NCBI RefSeq assembly: GCF_023684385.1
Contig: NZ_JAGSOJ010000002.1
Span: forward strand, 1,325,269 to 1,389,268
DNA from: Oceanirhabdus seepicola
Lineage (GTDB): Bacteria; Bacillota; Clostridia; Clostridiales; Clostridiaceae
Length of the DNA: 64,000 bases
Direction of reading: 5' to 3'
Shown: positions 36,201 to 44,774 of the stretch, in pieces
Layout: every line of letters begins with the position of its first letter
How positions within the stretch are numbered: the first letter of the stretch is position 1
Notes under the pieces: generated by a model
What the model was told of the DNA's origin: nothing
Seen by the model: only the letters and a program-made list of their open reading frames with translations
The model's database searches: none
Made by a program: the position numbers and the translations under genes

Positions 36201-36460
36201 TGTATTAAAAAGAATAGATAGCTCTCTTTTTTAAAATGATGTTGAAAAATGTACAAGCACCTTAAGTCATGAGATATGAATATGCATTACTATCAATCAT
36301 TTATAAATAACTTTCTTATTGGACGAAACAAAAACATAAATACAATAAAAGCTAATATAAACTTAATTAATTCCATTTGAAATTTCTCCAACACTATTTT
36401 TATTAATTAACAAAATTAATATATTGTAATAATTATAAACTACATAATAAGCAGGTATTA
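36201..36460. other. Gap between convergent dnaJ and ABC permease genes
   Basis: AT-rich, no convincing reading frame, no clear hairpin with T run for the minus-strand operon. I see nothing else in it. Confidence 0.5.
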
Positions 36461-37108
36461 TTATAAGTTCTTTTTGGAATAAATATTTATAGATACAAAC
36501 ATAGAGGTAAAGCCAATTAAAAGTGCTAGTAAACATGGGATTAAATCTTGAATTATTTGAGGAAAAGGAAGTGTAATCTGGAAATTAATATTCTTAGATT
36601 GCAACCAGTGTATTATAATTGGAACTACAAAAGGGGACAGAAATATAAAAGTAAATCCTATATATTTTGTTTTCTCATAACCAAACTGATATTGAATTGG
36701 AATAATAATTCCCCAGAAAATAGTTATGATTAAAAGTGCTCTTCCAAGGGTAACAATATTTAGCCTCTCAATACCTATGGGGACTATAAAGGATGTAATT
36801 GTATATATAATATATATGCAAACAAAAATTACTAAGATAAATAAGTACTTTGCTTTTACTAATCTATTTCGTGTATAGGGAGTTGAACAAAGTAGGGCAG
36901 AAGCTTTATATTTATCTTCTGATATAGATACTGTATTGAATAACATATATTCAATAAAAATTACTGTAATAAAGAATTCTAAAAAACCACCACTGCTAAA
37001 ATTAATTTTAGTAGTTATAAAAATTGGTGCTCCAACTGCAAAAATTAGCAAAATTAATAAATACTTTTTTACCAGTATAAAATCTTTTTTTACTAGGCTA
37101 AGCAACAT
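36461..37108 (-). CDS. ABC transporter permease (ABC-2 type)
   Basis: 215 residues with six hydrophobic segments, the layout of short ABC-2 permeases that work with a YtrB-type ATPase. Beginning MLLSLVKKDFILVKKYLLIL, it has the conserved VSISEDKYKASALLCSTPYT segment after the second helix. It overlaps the ATPase gene by 11 bases and is last in the GntR-ATPase-permease operon. Substrate unknown; operons of this type often respond to cell-wall antibiotics (family knowledge). Confidence 0.85.
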   Translation of the reverse strand: MLLSLVKKDFILVKKYLLILLIFAVGAPIFITTKINFSSGGFLEFFITVIFIEYMLFNTVSISEDKYKASALLCSTPYTRNRLVKAKYLFILVIFVCIYIIYTITSFIVPIGIERLNIVTLGRALLIITIFWGIIIPIQYQFGYEKTKYIGFTFIFLSPFVVPIIIHWLQSKNINFQITLPFPQIIQDLIPCLLALLIGFTSMFVSINIYSKKNL

Positions 37109-37964
37109 TTACATTACCTCCTATATATGCCAACATTATATCTTCAATAGTTGGTCTTTCAATTAACACGCCATTCATTTGCTCGCGAACTACATTTTTT
37201 TTGTTGGTTAATCCTTCAAAACCATATTCAGTTTCTTGTAATGTTAAAAATAGTTTCCTTGTATGCTTATTAAGCATCTTCTTATCGCCCTTAACAAAAC
37301 CATGTGTGTCTAACAATATATCTTTTTCTTCCATTAAAAGGATTTTACCTTTATCAATTAAAATAAGTACATCAGCTACTTTATCCAAGTCAGAGGTAAT
37401 ATGAGTTGAAAAAAATACACTTTTGCCATCCTCTTTCATAAACTCTAAAAGTATATCCATTAACTCTCTTCTCACCAACGGATCTAGTCCACTTGTAGGC
37501 TCATCCATAATCAACAAGTCAGCATGATGGGAAAGTGCCAAAGAAATAGCAAACTTCATACGCATACCTTTTGATAAAGTAGAAATTTCTTGATTGAGAT
37601 GTAATTGAAAGCGCTTTATATAGCTTTTAAAAACAGATTCATCCCAATTTGAATAAGCTGGAGCAATAACACTTTTCATTTCCTTTATTGTCATATCTTC
37701 ATAGAAATACCCTTCATCCAATACTAAGCCGATATGATTTTTTAATGCTGTTTCGTTTTTATCAACATCTTTTCCGAATAATTTAATACTTCCGGAATCC
37801 TTTAACACTAGACCAAGAATCGATTTTATTGTTGTGGTTTTTCCTGCGCCATTTATACCAATAAAACCAGTAATACAACCCTCTTGCAATGAAAAGCTTA
37901 TATTATCCAAGCTAAAGGTATCGAAGTCTTTTTTTAGTCCATTTACCTCTAAAATTTTGTTCAT
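37098..37964 (-). CDS. ABC transporter ATP-binding protein
   Basis: 288 residues. Walker A GINGAGKTT near 36-44, signature LSKGMRMKFA near 134, Walker B LLIMDEPTSGLD near 153-164 and the switch histidine in FFSTHITSDL near 188. The short C-terminal extension is typical of YtrB-like exporters. Overlaps the regulator by 4 bases (ATGA type) and the permease by 11, so the three are translationally coupled. Confidence 0.93.
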   Translation of the reverse strand: MNKILEVNGLKKDFDTFSLDNISFSLQEGCITGFIGINGAGKTTTIKSILGLVLKDSGSIKLFGKDVDKNETALKNHIGLVLDEGYFYEDMTIKEMKSVIAPAYSNWDESVFKSYIKRFQLHLNQEISTLSKGMRMKFAISLALSHHADLLIMDEPTSGLDPLVRRELMDILLEFMKEDGKSVFFSTHITSDLDKVADVLILIDKGKILLMEEKDILLDTHGFVKGDKKMLNKHTRKLFLTLQETEYGFEGLTNKKNVVREQMNGVLIERPTIEDIMLAYIGGNVNVA

Positions 37965-38344
37965 TTCTTATTCTCCTCTACAAATAATAAATCCATCATT
38001 GAATACAGTTCAGTTTTTGAAATTCCAAGGGATTGAGCAGTGTTCCAGGCTTCTGTAAGTTGCACTTCCACCATACGCCGCTTGGATTCCTGTAAAAGCT
38101 CAAGGTTTTCTGAAGCTACAAATGAACCTTTCCCAATTTTTGTTGTAATGAAACCTTCTGTTTCGAGCTCGTCATATACTCTTCTAGTAGTAAGAACACT
38201 AACATGTAAGTCGTTTGCTAATCCTCGTATTGATGGAAGTAGTTCTCCTTCTTTTAACTCACGCTGAAGTATTGCAGCTTTAATTTGGTCTTTTATCTGC
38301 TGATATAAAGGTTTATCACTTACATTTGAAATAATAATTTTCAT
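37961..38344 (-). CDS. GntR family regulator, YtrA type
   Basis: 127 residues: a GntR winged helix (PLYQQIKDQIKAAILQRELK, LLPSIRGLANDLHVSVLTTR) and only a short helical C-terminus (about 75-127) instead of a ligand-binding domain. This is the YtrA subfamily, which represses its own ABC transporter operon. AGAGGGGTTCTA precedes the ATG. First gene of the operon. Confidence 0.92.
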   Translation of the reverse strand: MKIIISNVSDKPLYQQIKDQIKAAILQRELKEGELLPSIRGLANDLHVSVLTTRRVYDELETEGFITTKIGKGSFVASENLELLQESKRRMVEVQLTEAWNTAQSLGISKTELYSMMDLLFVEENKK

Positions 38345-38364
38345 TAGAACCCCTCTCTGTTTTT

Positions 38365-38429
38365 ACAACTGTTAATGTATAACATACACACCATACACAT
38401 AATATACAATTAATTTTAAAAAATGTCAA
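38365..38429 (-). promoter_or_regulatory. Promoter and probable operator of the GntR/ABC operon
   Basis: On the minus strand TTGACA (38429-38424), 17-base spacer, TATATT (38406-38401). Just downstream come two direct TGTGTATG/GTGTATG repeats and the small palindrome GTATGTTATAC, a likely YtrA-type binding region. Confidence 0.65.
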
Positions 38430-38617
38430 TATATAACTATTAAAAAAACAAATCAAAGCATATATTTTACATGAAATATATCTTTAATGAGATTAAAAAA
38501 AACATGGTTCAATCTAGGAAGATTAAAAAGTTATTTAGAATAATAATTCTTCTAGTGAGGATATATTCAAGTAGGGAGAGATTATTCTAAGTAAAAGTAT
38601 TAAAATATACCTAAATA

Positions 38618-38680
38618 TAGATATTCTGAAGAATGAAGAATATCTACAATATTTCTTCTTTGTTCTCTGTTCTCTGTTAA
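38618..38680. repeat. Dispersed repeat, family 2, copy J
   Basis: TAGATATTCT (38618-38627) and AGAATATCTA (38637-38646) form a hairpin with loop GAAGAATGA. 38620-38644 is identical to the reverse complement of the core of copy I. CTTTGTTCTCTGTTCTCTGT follows as the outer end. The rest of the 38430-38781 gap holds no gene. Confidence 0.7.
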
Positions 38681-38781
38681 TTGTTTTTTAATAAGGGTTC
38701 TTTTTCTTGGCTTAATACTGAATATGATTTATAATACTTAGAGATACTTTAGATAATTAGATATGATTAGGAGTGTTACAT

Positions 38782-39720
38782 ATGAATAAAGAATGGATAG
38801 AGATTACTGTACTTACATCTTCAGAAGCGGTTGAACCTGTGAGTGGATTATTTTACTCTTGTGGATTACAGGGAGTTTCTATAATGGATGTTGAAGAGAT
38901 AAAAGAAATAAAAGCTAATAAGACTGCAACTAGTTATGATTATTTTGAAGATTCACTTTTAGATATGGAAGATTCAGCTATAATAAAGGGATATTTTGAG
39001 GATGATGAAAATTTCCCTAAGCATTTAGAATATATAACTAAAGGTGTTGAAGGGTTAAAGAATTATGGATTTGATATTGGAAGAGGTAAAGTTTTAAGTG
39101 AGAAAGTTAACCAAGAAGATTGGGAGAACACTTGGAAGAAATATTATAAGCCTACAAAGATAAGTGATAGAATAGTAGTGAAACCTCAGTGGGAGGAATA
39201 TACACCTAAGAATGATGAGCTTGTTCTTGAGATGGATCCAGGGATGGCATTTGGAACTGGGACTCATGAAACTACCAGATTGTGCTTAAGGGGTCTAGAG
39301 AAGTATGTAGATGAAGATAGTACTGTATTTGATATTGGAACAGGTTCAGGAATACTATCTATTGCAGCAAGTAAATTAGGAGCTAAAAAGGCTATAGGTG
39401 TGGATCTAGATGAAATTGCAGTGGAATCAGCAAAGAAAAATGTTAGTTTGAATAAAATCGATAATGTGGAAATTTTATATGGTAACCTTATGGAAGTTGT
39501 TAAGGGAAAGGCTGATATTGTAGTTGCCAATATAATGGCTGATATAGTTATGATACTGGGAGAACAAGTTAGAGCATTTATGAAGGATGAAGGAGTATTT
39601 ATTTCTTCTGGAATACTTGTTGTTAGAGCTGATGAGGTAAAGAATAAGCTAGAAAAATGTGGATTTGACATAGTTGATATAATTATAGATGGAGAATGGT
39701 GTTCTATTATAGCGAAATAA
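38782..39720 (+). CDS. prmA: Ribosomal protein L11 methyltransferase
   Basis: 312 residues from MNKEWIEITVLTSSEAVEPV; AGGAG lies 8 bases before this ATG, ruling out a GTG three codons upstream. PrmA trimethylates L11 on lysines and its N-terminus using S-adenosylmethionine. MDPGMAFGTGTHETTRLCL near 154-172 and the SAM motif VFDIGTGSGILSIAASKLGA near 184-203 are canonical; NIMADIV holds the catalytic-loop region. Adjacent to rsmE, 16 bases apart, the usual dnaJ-prmA-rsmE order. Confidence 0.96.
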   Translation: MNKEWIEITVLTSSEAVEPVSGLFYSCGLQGVSIMDVEEIKEIKANKTATSYDYFEDSLLDMEDSAIIKGYFEDDENFPKHLEYITKGVEGLKNYGFDIGRGKVLSEKVNQEDWENTWKKYYKPTKISDRIVVKPQWEEYTPKNDELVLEMDPGMAFGTGTHETTRLCLRGLEKYVDEDSTVFDIGTGSGILSIAASKLGAKKAIGVDLDEIAVESAKKNVSLNKIDNVEILYGNLMEVVKGKADIVVANIMADIVMILGEQVRAFMKDEGVFISSGILVVRADEVKNKLEKCGFDIVDIIIDGEWCSIIAK

Positions 39721-39736
39721 AGGAGTAATAGTTGAT

Positions 39737-40498
39737 ATGCACAAGTTTTTTGTAGACAATAAAGATATAATTGATAATGTGATTGAGATAGAAGGCGAAG
39801 ACGTCAAACATATTTTTAAGGTGTTAAGATTAAAGGTTGGCGACAAGGTAGTTGTAAATAATCTTATTGGCCAAGAGTTTCTATGTGAGCTTACAGAAGT
39901 AAATAAAAAACAGGTCTTAGCAAGTGTCATTGAGGAACTTGAAATTAACAACGAAAGCCCTGTGCAGGTTGATTTGTTTCAAGGCATGCCAAAGAGTACA
40001 AAGATGGATTTAATTTGTCAAAAATGTACTGAATTAGGTATTAATAGTGTTACACCTATCATGACTGAGAGAGTTGTTGTTGAAAAAGGAAATTGGGATA
40101 AGAAACTAGAGAGATGGAGAAGAATTACTCTAGAGGCATGTAAACAGAGTAAGAGAACTCTTATACCTGTTATTAATGAACCTAAGGAATTCTCAGAATT
40201 ATTAGAGAGTATAGTAGGGTATGACCTTGTAGTTGTTCCTTATGAAAATAAAGAAAATTTTGGACTTAAAGGGGTATTTAAGGACTTAAGAGAAAGTAAT
40301 TCTTTAGAAAACATTGAGAAGGTTGCAATAATAATAGGACCAGAAGGTGGATATGAAGAAGATGAGATAAATAAACTTTCTGAAGAGGGATGTAAAATTG
40401 TTACTCTTGGCAAAAGAATATTAAGAACCGAGACGGCTGGTTTTACAGCTTTAAGTATTATTATGTATGAATTAGGAGATTTAGGAGGAATTTTATAA
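39737..40498 (+). CDS. rsmE: 16S rRNA (uracil1498-N3)-methyltransferase RsmE
   Basis: 253 residues. RsmE is a SPOUT-class enzyme that methylates U1498 of 16S rRNA. An N-terminal PUA-like domain (VKHIFKVLRLKVGDKVVVNN) precedes the knotted C-terminal domain, with IIGPEGGYEEDEI near 198 and LGKRILRTETAGFTALSIIM near 220-239, the SAM-binding knot. AAGGAG precedes the ATG. The stop codon shares a base with the mtaB start, indicating coupling. Confidence 0.95.
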   Translation: MHKFFVDNKDIIDNVIEIEGEDVKHIFKVLRLKVGDKVVVNNLIGQEFLCELTEVNKKQVLASVIEELEINNESPVQVDLFQGMPKSTKMDLICQKCTELGINSVTPIMTERVVVEKGNWDKKLERWRRITLEACKQSKRTLIPVINEPKEFSELLESIVGYDLVVVPYENKENFGLKGVFKDLRESNSLENIEKVAIIIGPEGGYEEDEINKLSEEGCKIVTLGKRILRTETAGFTALSIIMYELGDLGGIL

Positions 40499-41796
40499 TG
40501 AAAGTAGCTATTACAACATTGGGATGCAGGGTTAATGTTTATGAATCTGAAGCTATGCTTGAGATATTTAAAAAAGATGGATTCCAGGTTGTAGATTATG
40601 ATGAATTTGCAGATGTGTATGTAATAAACACATGTACTGTGACAAATACTGGTGACAAGAAATCCAGACAGCTTATTAGAAGGGCAAAAAGAAAGAATGA
40701 GAAGGCTATAGTAGCTGTTGTTGGATGTTATTCTCAAGTGGCATCAGAAGAAGTTAAGGAAATTGATGGCGTTGATATTGTCCTTGGAACAAGGAATAAG
40801 AGTGAGATATTGTACTGGGTTAACAGAGTGATTGATGAGAATAAACAATTCGTAGTTGTTAATGATGTACTTAAAAATAAACAATTCGAAAAGTTAAAAA
40901 TAGAAGAGTATAATGATAAGACTAGAGCTTTTCTTAAAATACAAGATGGGTGTAATAATTTCTGCTCTTACTGCTTAATTCCATATGCAAGAGGAGCTGT
41001 GTGTAGTAAAGATAGAGAGTTAATTCTAGAGGAAGCAAGAGAGTTAAGTAAAAACGGATTCAAAGAAATAATATTATCAGGTATTCACACAGCATCTTAT
41101 GGGGTAGATCTAAAAGAAGATGTAGATTTAATGACAATAGTAGAAGATATTGATAAAATTCAAGGAATTGAGAGAATCAGAATAGGTTCTATCGACCCTA
41201 CTTTCTTTACAGATGATATCATAAATAGATTAGATAAGGTTAATAAGATGTGCCCTCATTTCCATTTGTCACTTCAGAGTGGGTGTAATGAAACCTTGAA
41301 GAGAATGAATAGGAAATATACTGCTGAAAATTATAAGTTGTGTGTTGAAAAATTAAGAGAAGTAATGCCAATGGTTGCTATAACCACAGACATTATTGTA
41401 GGGTTCCCAGGTGAAACTAATGAAGAATTTGAGAAGACATATGAGTTTCTTAAAAATCTAAAACTAGCTAAGACTCATGTTTTTAGATTTTCACCAAGAA
41501 CTGGCACAAGAGCAGCTAAAATGGATAATCAGGTAGATGGAAAAGTTTCAGCTGAAAGAAGTGCAAGACTTATAGAGTTAAATGAAGAAAATGAAAGATT
41601 GTTTATGGAAAAATTCATAGGAACTACTTCGAAGGTATTATTTGAAGAAGAAATTGGTGATGGTGTATATACTGGGTATACAGAAAATTATTTAAAAGTA
41701 AATGCTGAAAGTGTAAAAGATATTAATGGCTCCATAGAAGAAGTGAAAATTTCTGGTGTTGAAGATAACACGCTTATTGGAGAAGGTTTGAAATAA
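40498..41796 (+). CDS. mtaB: tRNA t6A37 methylthiotransferase MtaB
   Basis: 432 residues. MtaB converts t6A37 to ms2t6A37 in tRNAs reading ANN codons. The N-terminal UPF0004 domain has three cluster cysteines (TLGCRVN, INTCTVTN, VVGCYSQ), and the radical SAM motif is CNNFCSYCLIPYARG near 152-166. A C-terminal TRAM domain follows (from about 370). Overlaps rsmE at one base. Followed by a perfect palindrome rather than a typical terminator. Confidence 0.95.
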   Translation: MKVAITTLGCRVNVYESEAMLEIFKKDGFQVVDYDEFADVYVINTCTVTNTGDKKSRQLIRRAKRKNEKAIVAVVGCYSQVASEEVKEIDGVDIVLGTRNKSEILYWVNRVIDENKQFVVVNDVLKNKQFEKLKIEEYNDKTRAFLKIQDGCNNFCSYCLIPYARGAVCSKDRELILEEARELSKNGFKEIILSGIHTASYGVDLKEDVDLMTIVEDIDKIQGIERIRIGSIDPTFFTDDIINRLDKVNKMCPHFHLSLQSGCNETLKRMNRKYTAENYKLCVEKLREVMPMVAITTDIIVGFPGETNEEFEKTYEFLKNLKLAKTHVFRFSPRTGTRAAKMDNQVDGKVSAERSARLIELNEENERLFMEKFIGTTSKVLFEEEIGDGVYTGYTENYLKVNAESVKDINGSIEEVKISGVEDNTLIGEGLK

Positions 41797-41797
41797 A

Positions 41798-41838
41798 ATT
41801 GAAAATGTATAATGGAGAAACCATTATACATTTTCAAT
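41798..41838. repeat. Perfect 18-base palindrome after mtaB
   Basis: ATTGAAAATGTATAATGG (41798-41815) pairs with CCATTATACATTTTCAAT (41821-41838), loop AGAAA. The arms resemble the ends of family 1 repeats, as if only the two ends remained (copy H). It may stop transcription but lacks a strong T run. Confidence 0.65.
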
Positions 41839-41944
41839 TATCTATTTCTTTGAGCAATTTTCTTTTTTAAAAAAACTTTTTGAAAAGAAGGAAGATTTTC
41901 TTCAAAATAGAATATAATAATAAAAGGATTAAGGAGGTGAGATT

Positions 41945-42289
41945 TTGAACGAATGCATATTTTGTAAAATTATTAATGGAGAGATTCCATGTGAAAAAGT
42001 TTATGAAGATGATAAAATTCTAGCCTTCAATGATATTAATCCTGAAGCTCCAGTACATGTTCTTATTATTCCTAAAGAACATATAAGTATGATTAATGAC
42101 ATTAATGAGGAAAACGTCCAAGTGGTTTCTCATATATTTTTAAAAGCGAAAGAAATTGCAGCGAAGTTTGGTATTGATGAATCTGGATATAGAATTGTGA
42201 CTAACTGTGGTATTGAAGCAGGGCAGACGGTTTTTCATATTCATTACCATTTATTGGGCGGGCGCGAATTGCAATGGCCACCAGGATAA
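41945..42289 (+). CDS. hinT: HIT family hydrolase (HinT-like)
   Basis: 114 residues, TTG start after AAGGAGGTGAG. HIT proteins hydrolyse adenosine phosphoramidates such as AMP-lysine. The N-terminal CIFCKIINGEIPCEKVYEDD holds zinc-type cysteines, and HIHYHLLGG near 97-105 is the histidine triad. Length fits the HinT branch. It lies between the mtaB palindrome and the rpsU promoter, as in other clostridia. Confidence 0.93.
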   Translation: MNECIFCKIINGEIPCEKVYEDDKILAFNDINPEAPVHVLIIPKEHISMINDINEENVQVVSHIFLKAKEIAAKFGIDESGYRIVTNCGIEAGQTVFHIHYHLLGGRELQWPPG

Positions 42290-42315
42290 AATACTAGGGA
42301 AACTAAAAAATTGTA

Positions 42316-42344
42316 TTGACGTTAGCTTAACAATATTATATAAT
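42316..42344 (+). promoter_or_regulatory. Promoter of rpsU-yqeY
   Basis: TTGACG (42316-42321), 17-base spacer, TATAAT (42339-42344). Confidence 0.8.
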
Positions 42345-42412
42345 ATATGACGTGCTATGTATTCCCTATTATCTGTTATATTATTAAAAAGGCTAGCGGA
42401 GGGAGGGATATT

Positions 42413-42589
42413 ATGTCTGAAGTGAAAGTAAGAGAAAATGAAACTCTAGAAAGCGCTCTTAAGAGATTTAAGAGAGAGTGTGCCAAATCCGGTATTTTAG
42501 GTGAGGTAAGAAAAAGAGAGCACTACGAAAAACCAAGTGTTAAAAGAAAGAAAAAATCAGAAGCTGCAAGAAGAAGAAAGAAAAAATAG
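42413..42589 (+). CDS. rpsU: Ribosomal protein S21
   Basis: 58 residues from [20 protein letters not shown], fixed by GGAGGGAGGGA upstream and by family length; an ATG 22 codons earlier lies near the transcription start. S21 is a small-subunit protein near the mRNA path. The basic tail [15 protein letters not shown] is typical. Co-transcribed with yqeY. Confidence 0.97.
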   Translation: MSEVKVRENETLESALKRFKRECAKSGILGEVRKREHYEKPSVKRKKKSEAARRRKKK

Positions 42590-42609
42590 TCATTGAAAGA
42601 AGGTATTTG

Positions 42610-43056
42610 ATGTCTTTGAAAGAAAGTCTTTTAGCTGATTGGAAAAAATCCATGAAGGCAAGAGACAGATTTACTGCTAATGTTTTAAGCGATATTAGGG
42701 CAGCTATATTAAATTTTGAAAAGAGTGGTCAAGGCGAAGCTGATGACCAAACTGCTATGGAAATTATAGCTAAAGAAGTAAAGATGAGACGCGATTCTAT
42801 TGTGGAATTCAAAAAAGGAAACAGAGATGATTTGATCAAAAAAGCTGAAGATGAGATTGAAATCTTATTTCAGTACCTTCCAAAGCAGTTGACTGAAGAA
42901 GAAATTTTAAGGATAGTTAGTAGTGTAGCAGACCAAATAGGAGCAAATAGCATGAAAGACATGGGTAAGCTTATGAGTGCGGTAATTCCACAAGTAAAGG
43001 GAAAAGCAGATGGTAAGCTTGTAAATGAAATTGTTAGAGAAGTTTTAAACAGATAA
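42610..43056 (+). CDS. yqeY: GatB/YqeY domain protein
   Basis: 148 residues from ATG 42610. The YqeY family resembles the C-terminal tRNA-binding tail of GatB; its cellular role is not settled. SLKESLLADWKKSMKARDRF and QLTEEEILRIVSSVADQIGA are family blocks. 20 bases after rpsU, the conserved pair order, and ended by a strong terminator. Confidence 0.93.
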   Translation: MSLKESLLADWKKSMKARDRFTANVLSDIRAAILNFEKSGQGEADDQTAMEIIAKEVKMRRDSIVEFKKGNRDDLIKKAEDEIEILFQYLPKQLTEEEILRIVSSVADQIGANSMKDMGKLMSAVIPQVKGKADGKLVNEIVREVLNR

Positions 43057-43057
43057 T

Positions 43058-43085
43058 AGACTCAGTTTTACTGAGTCTTTTTTAT
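43058..43085 (+). terminator. Terminator of rpsU-yqeY
   Basis: AGACTCAG (43058-43065) with CTGAGTCT (43071-43078), loop TTTTA, then a T run. Confidence 0.92.
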
Positions 43086-43106
43086 TTTGTATAAAAACCC
43101 TTTAAA

Positions 43107-43192
43107 TAAAAGAACAGAGAAAAGAGAACAAAGAATAGATATGGATGTTTTGCTTTAGTAGAATATCAACCATATTTATTCTTTGTTCTTTA
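43107..43192. repeat. Dispersed repeat, family 2, copy K
   Basis: AAAGAACAGAGAAAAGAGAA on the left and TTATTCTTTGTTCTTT on the right are inverted ends; AGATATGG and CAACCATAT form the inner arms. Same plan as copies I and J. Confidence 0.65.
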
Positions 43193-43280
43193 TTTTTTTG
43201 ATTTTATCATTCATTTGTAATTTATTCATTCCATATCTCATAAAGTTATTATGAAACATTATATGGGAGGAATGAGTAAT

Positions 43281-43550
43281 TTGAATAAAAATAAAGTTAT
43301 AGAAGCCCTAAATATACCCAAGGAAGCAGTAACATCGATACCTAATATTATTATCAAAGGTCTTGAAGAAATTATGATTGAAAATCATAAAGGAATTAAG
43401 TATTTAAGTGATACTAGAATTGAATTTAACAGCTCTGTTGGAATAATAAGAGTTGATGGGAAAGATCTTGAAATAAAATATATTAGTTCCTTGACGATTG
43501 TGTTGAATGGAACATTTAAGGGGATTAGATATGTTGAAGATAAAGAATAA
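43281..43550 (+). CDS. yqfC: Sporulation protein YqfC
   Basis: About 89 residues. YqfC is a small protein made in the mother cell during sporulation. The core ALNIPKEAVTSIPNIIIKGL and EIMIENHKGIKYLSDTRIEF match the family. The start is uncertain: TTG at 43281 is 10 bases from GGGAGG (43265-43270), whereas ATGs at 43251 and 43272 lack a well-placed site. Overlaps yqfD by 20 bases, so the two are coupled. Confidence 0.85.
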   Translation: MNKNKVIEALNIPKEAVTSIPNIIIKGLEEIMIENHKGIKYLSDTRIEFNSSVGIIRVDGKDLEIKYISSLTIVLNGTFKGIRYVEDKE

Positions 43551-44757
43551 CGTTAATAAAGGGAAAATTAAGGTCAAGGTTTATGGATATAATTTAGAGG
43601 GGTTCATGAATTCGCTGATTAAAGATGGTGTAAAATTTATAAAAGTAAGGAAAAGTGAATTCAATTGTTTGATTTTAACTGTTGATGAGAAAGAAATATC
43701 TCATGTAAAGAATAGGGCTATATCTTTTAATTGTAAAGTTGAGATAATATGGAGGCGCGGTATTGGGAAGATAATTGATAACTATAAGGGGAGGATAACA
43801 TTTGTTATAGGATTTGTTTTTTTTCTATTGACTATTAGGGTTTTAAATTCGGTGATATGGGAAATTGATATAGTTAGTGAAAAATATATATCTCCATTTG
43901 AAATAAAAGAAATACTTAAGGAAAATAATGTGTATAAGGGTATTAAGAAAGAGAGTGTAAATCTTAAGTATGTTGAAAAAATTGTTAGAGAAAGTAATGA
44001 GGGAATTGAATGGGTAGATGCTCAGGTGATTGGTGGGAAATTGATAGTGCATTTAAAGGAAAGAGAAGAACTTTTAAGACCCTTTGAGGAAAGAGAGCCT
44101 TGTAGTATTGTAGCGGCTAAAGATGGTGTTATATCCAAGATATACTCGGCAGAGGGCGAGATTGTAGTGGAACAAGGAGATGTTGTAAAAAAAGGAGATA
44201 TGCTTATAACTGCTGTACAAGGTAAAGAAGGGAAAGAATATTTGGTTCATGCTCAAGGTAGTGTCATTGCGAAAACCTTCTATGAGAGAAGTGAAATTGT
44301 AAAGAAAGAGCAAGAAATTACAATTAGAACTGGGGAAAAAGCTGTTCAAATGTATTTCACGCTTTTTAATAAGAAAATTTATCTAATAAATAATTTAAAA
44401 AAGTTCAAAAACTATGATAAAATAATAGATAACGATGGTACAATTAAGAAAATTACATATTATGAAACTCAGAAAAAAACTAAAAAGATAGATAACATAG
44501 AGAAGTATATTGAGGATATACAGTTTAGCATGGAAGAAGATATTGATAAATACCTATACAAAAACAGTAAAAAAGTGGAGACACTAAAGCAGTATGAAGA
44601 ATTAGAAGAAGGATATAAAGTATGGGTTGTTGTAATAGTTGAGGAGGATATAGCTGCATCAAAAACTTTTGAAGAATCTCAATTAAATGAAATTATAACT
44701 ATTTTGAAAGAAAAGAGAAGAATAGAAGAGGAAAGATGGCTTAAACAAAACTTATGA
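43531..44757 (+). CDS. yqfD: Sporulation protein YqfD
   Basis: 408 residues from the ATG at 43531 (AAGGGGA upstream); an earlier in-frame ATG at 43507 lies deep in yqfC. YqfD is a membrane protein with one central membrane segment (about 84-104, ITFVIGFVFFLLTIRVLNSV). The N-terminal KVYGYNLEGFMNSLIKDGV and the later PCSIVAAKDGVISKIYSAEG are family blocks. Needed for efficient sporulation in related species. The phoH gene often found next in Firmicutes is not here; pgpH follows directly. Confidence 0.9.
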   Translation: MLKIKNNVNKGKIKVKVYGYNLEGFMNSLIKDGVKFIKVRKSEFNCLILTVDEKEISHVKNRAISFNCKVEIIWRRGIGKIIDNYKGRITFVIGFVFFLLTIRVLNSVIWEIDIVSEKYISPFEIKEILKENNVYKGIKKESVNLKYVEKIVRESNEGIEWVDAQVIGGKLIVHLKEREELLRPFEEREPCSIVAAKDGVISKIYSAEGEIVVEQGDVVKKGDMLITAVQGKEGKEYLVHAQGSVIAKTFYERSEIVKKEQEITIRTGEKAVQMYFTLFNKKIYLINNLKKFKNYDKIIDNDGTIKKITYYETQKKTKKIDNIEKYIEDIQFSMEEDIDKYLYKNSKKVETLKQYEELEEGYKVWVVVIVEEDIAASKTFEESQLNEIITILKEKRRIEEERWLKQNL

Positions 44758-44774
44758 TGTAGGGTGGGAAAAGA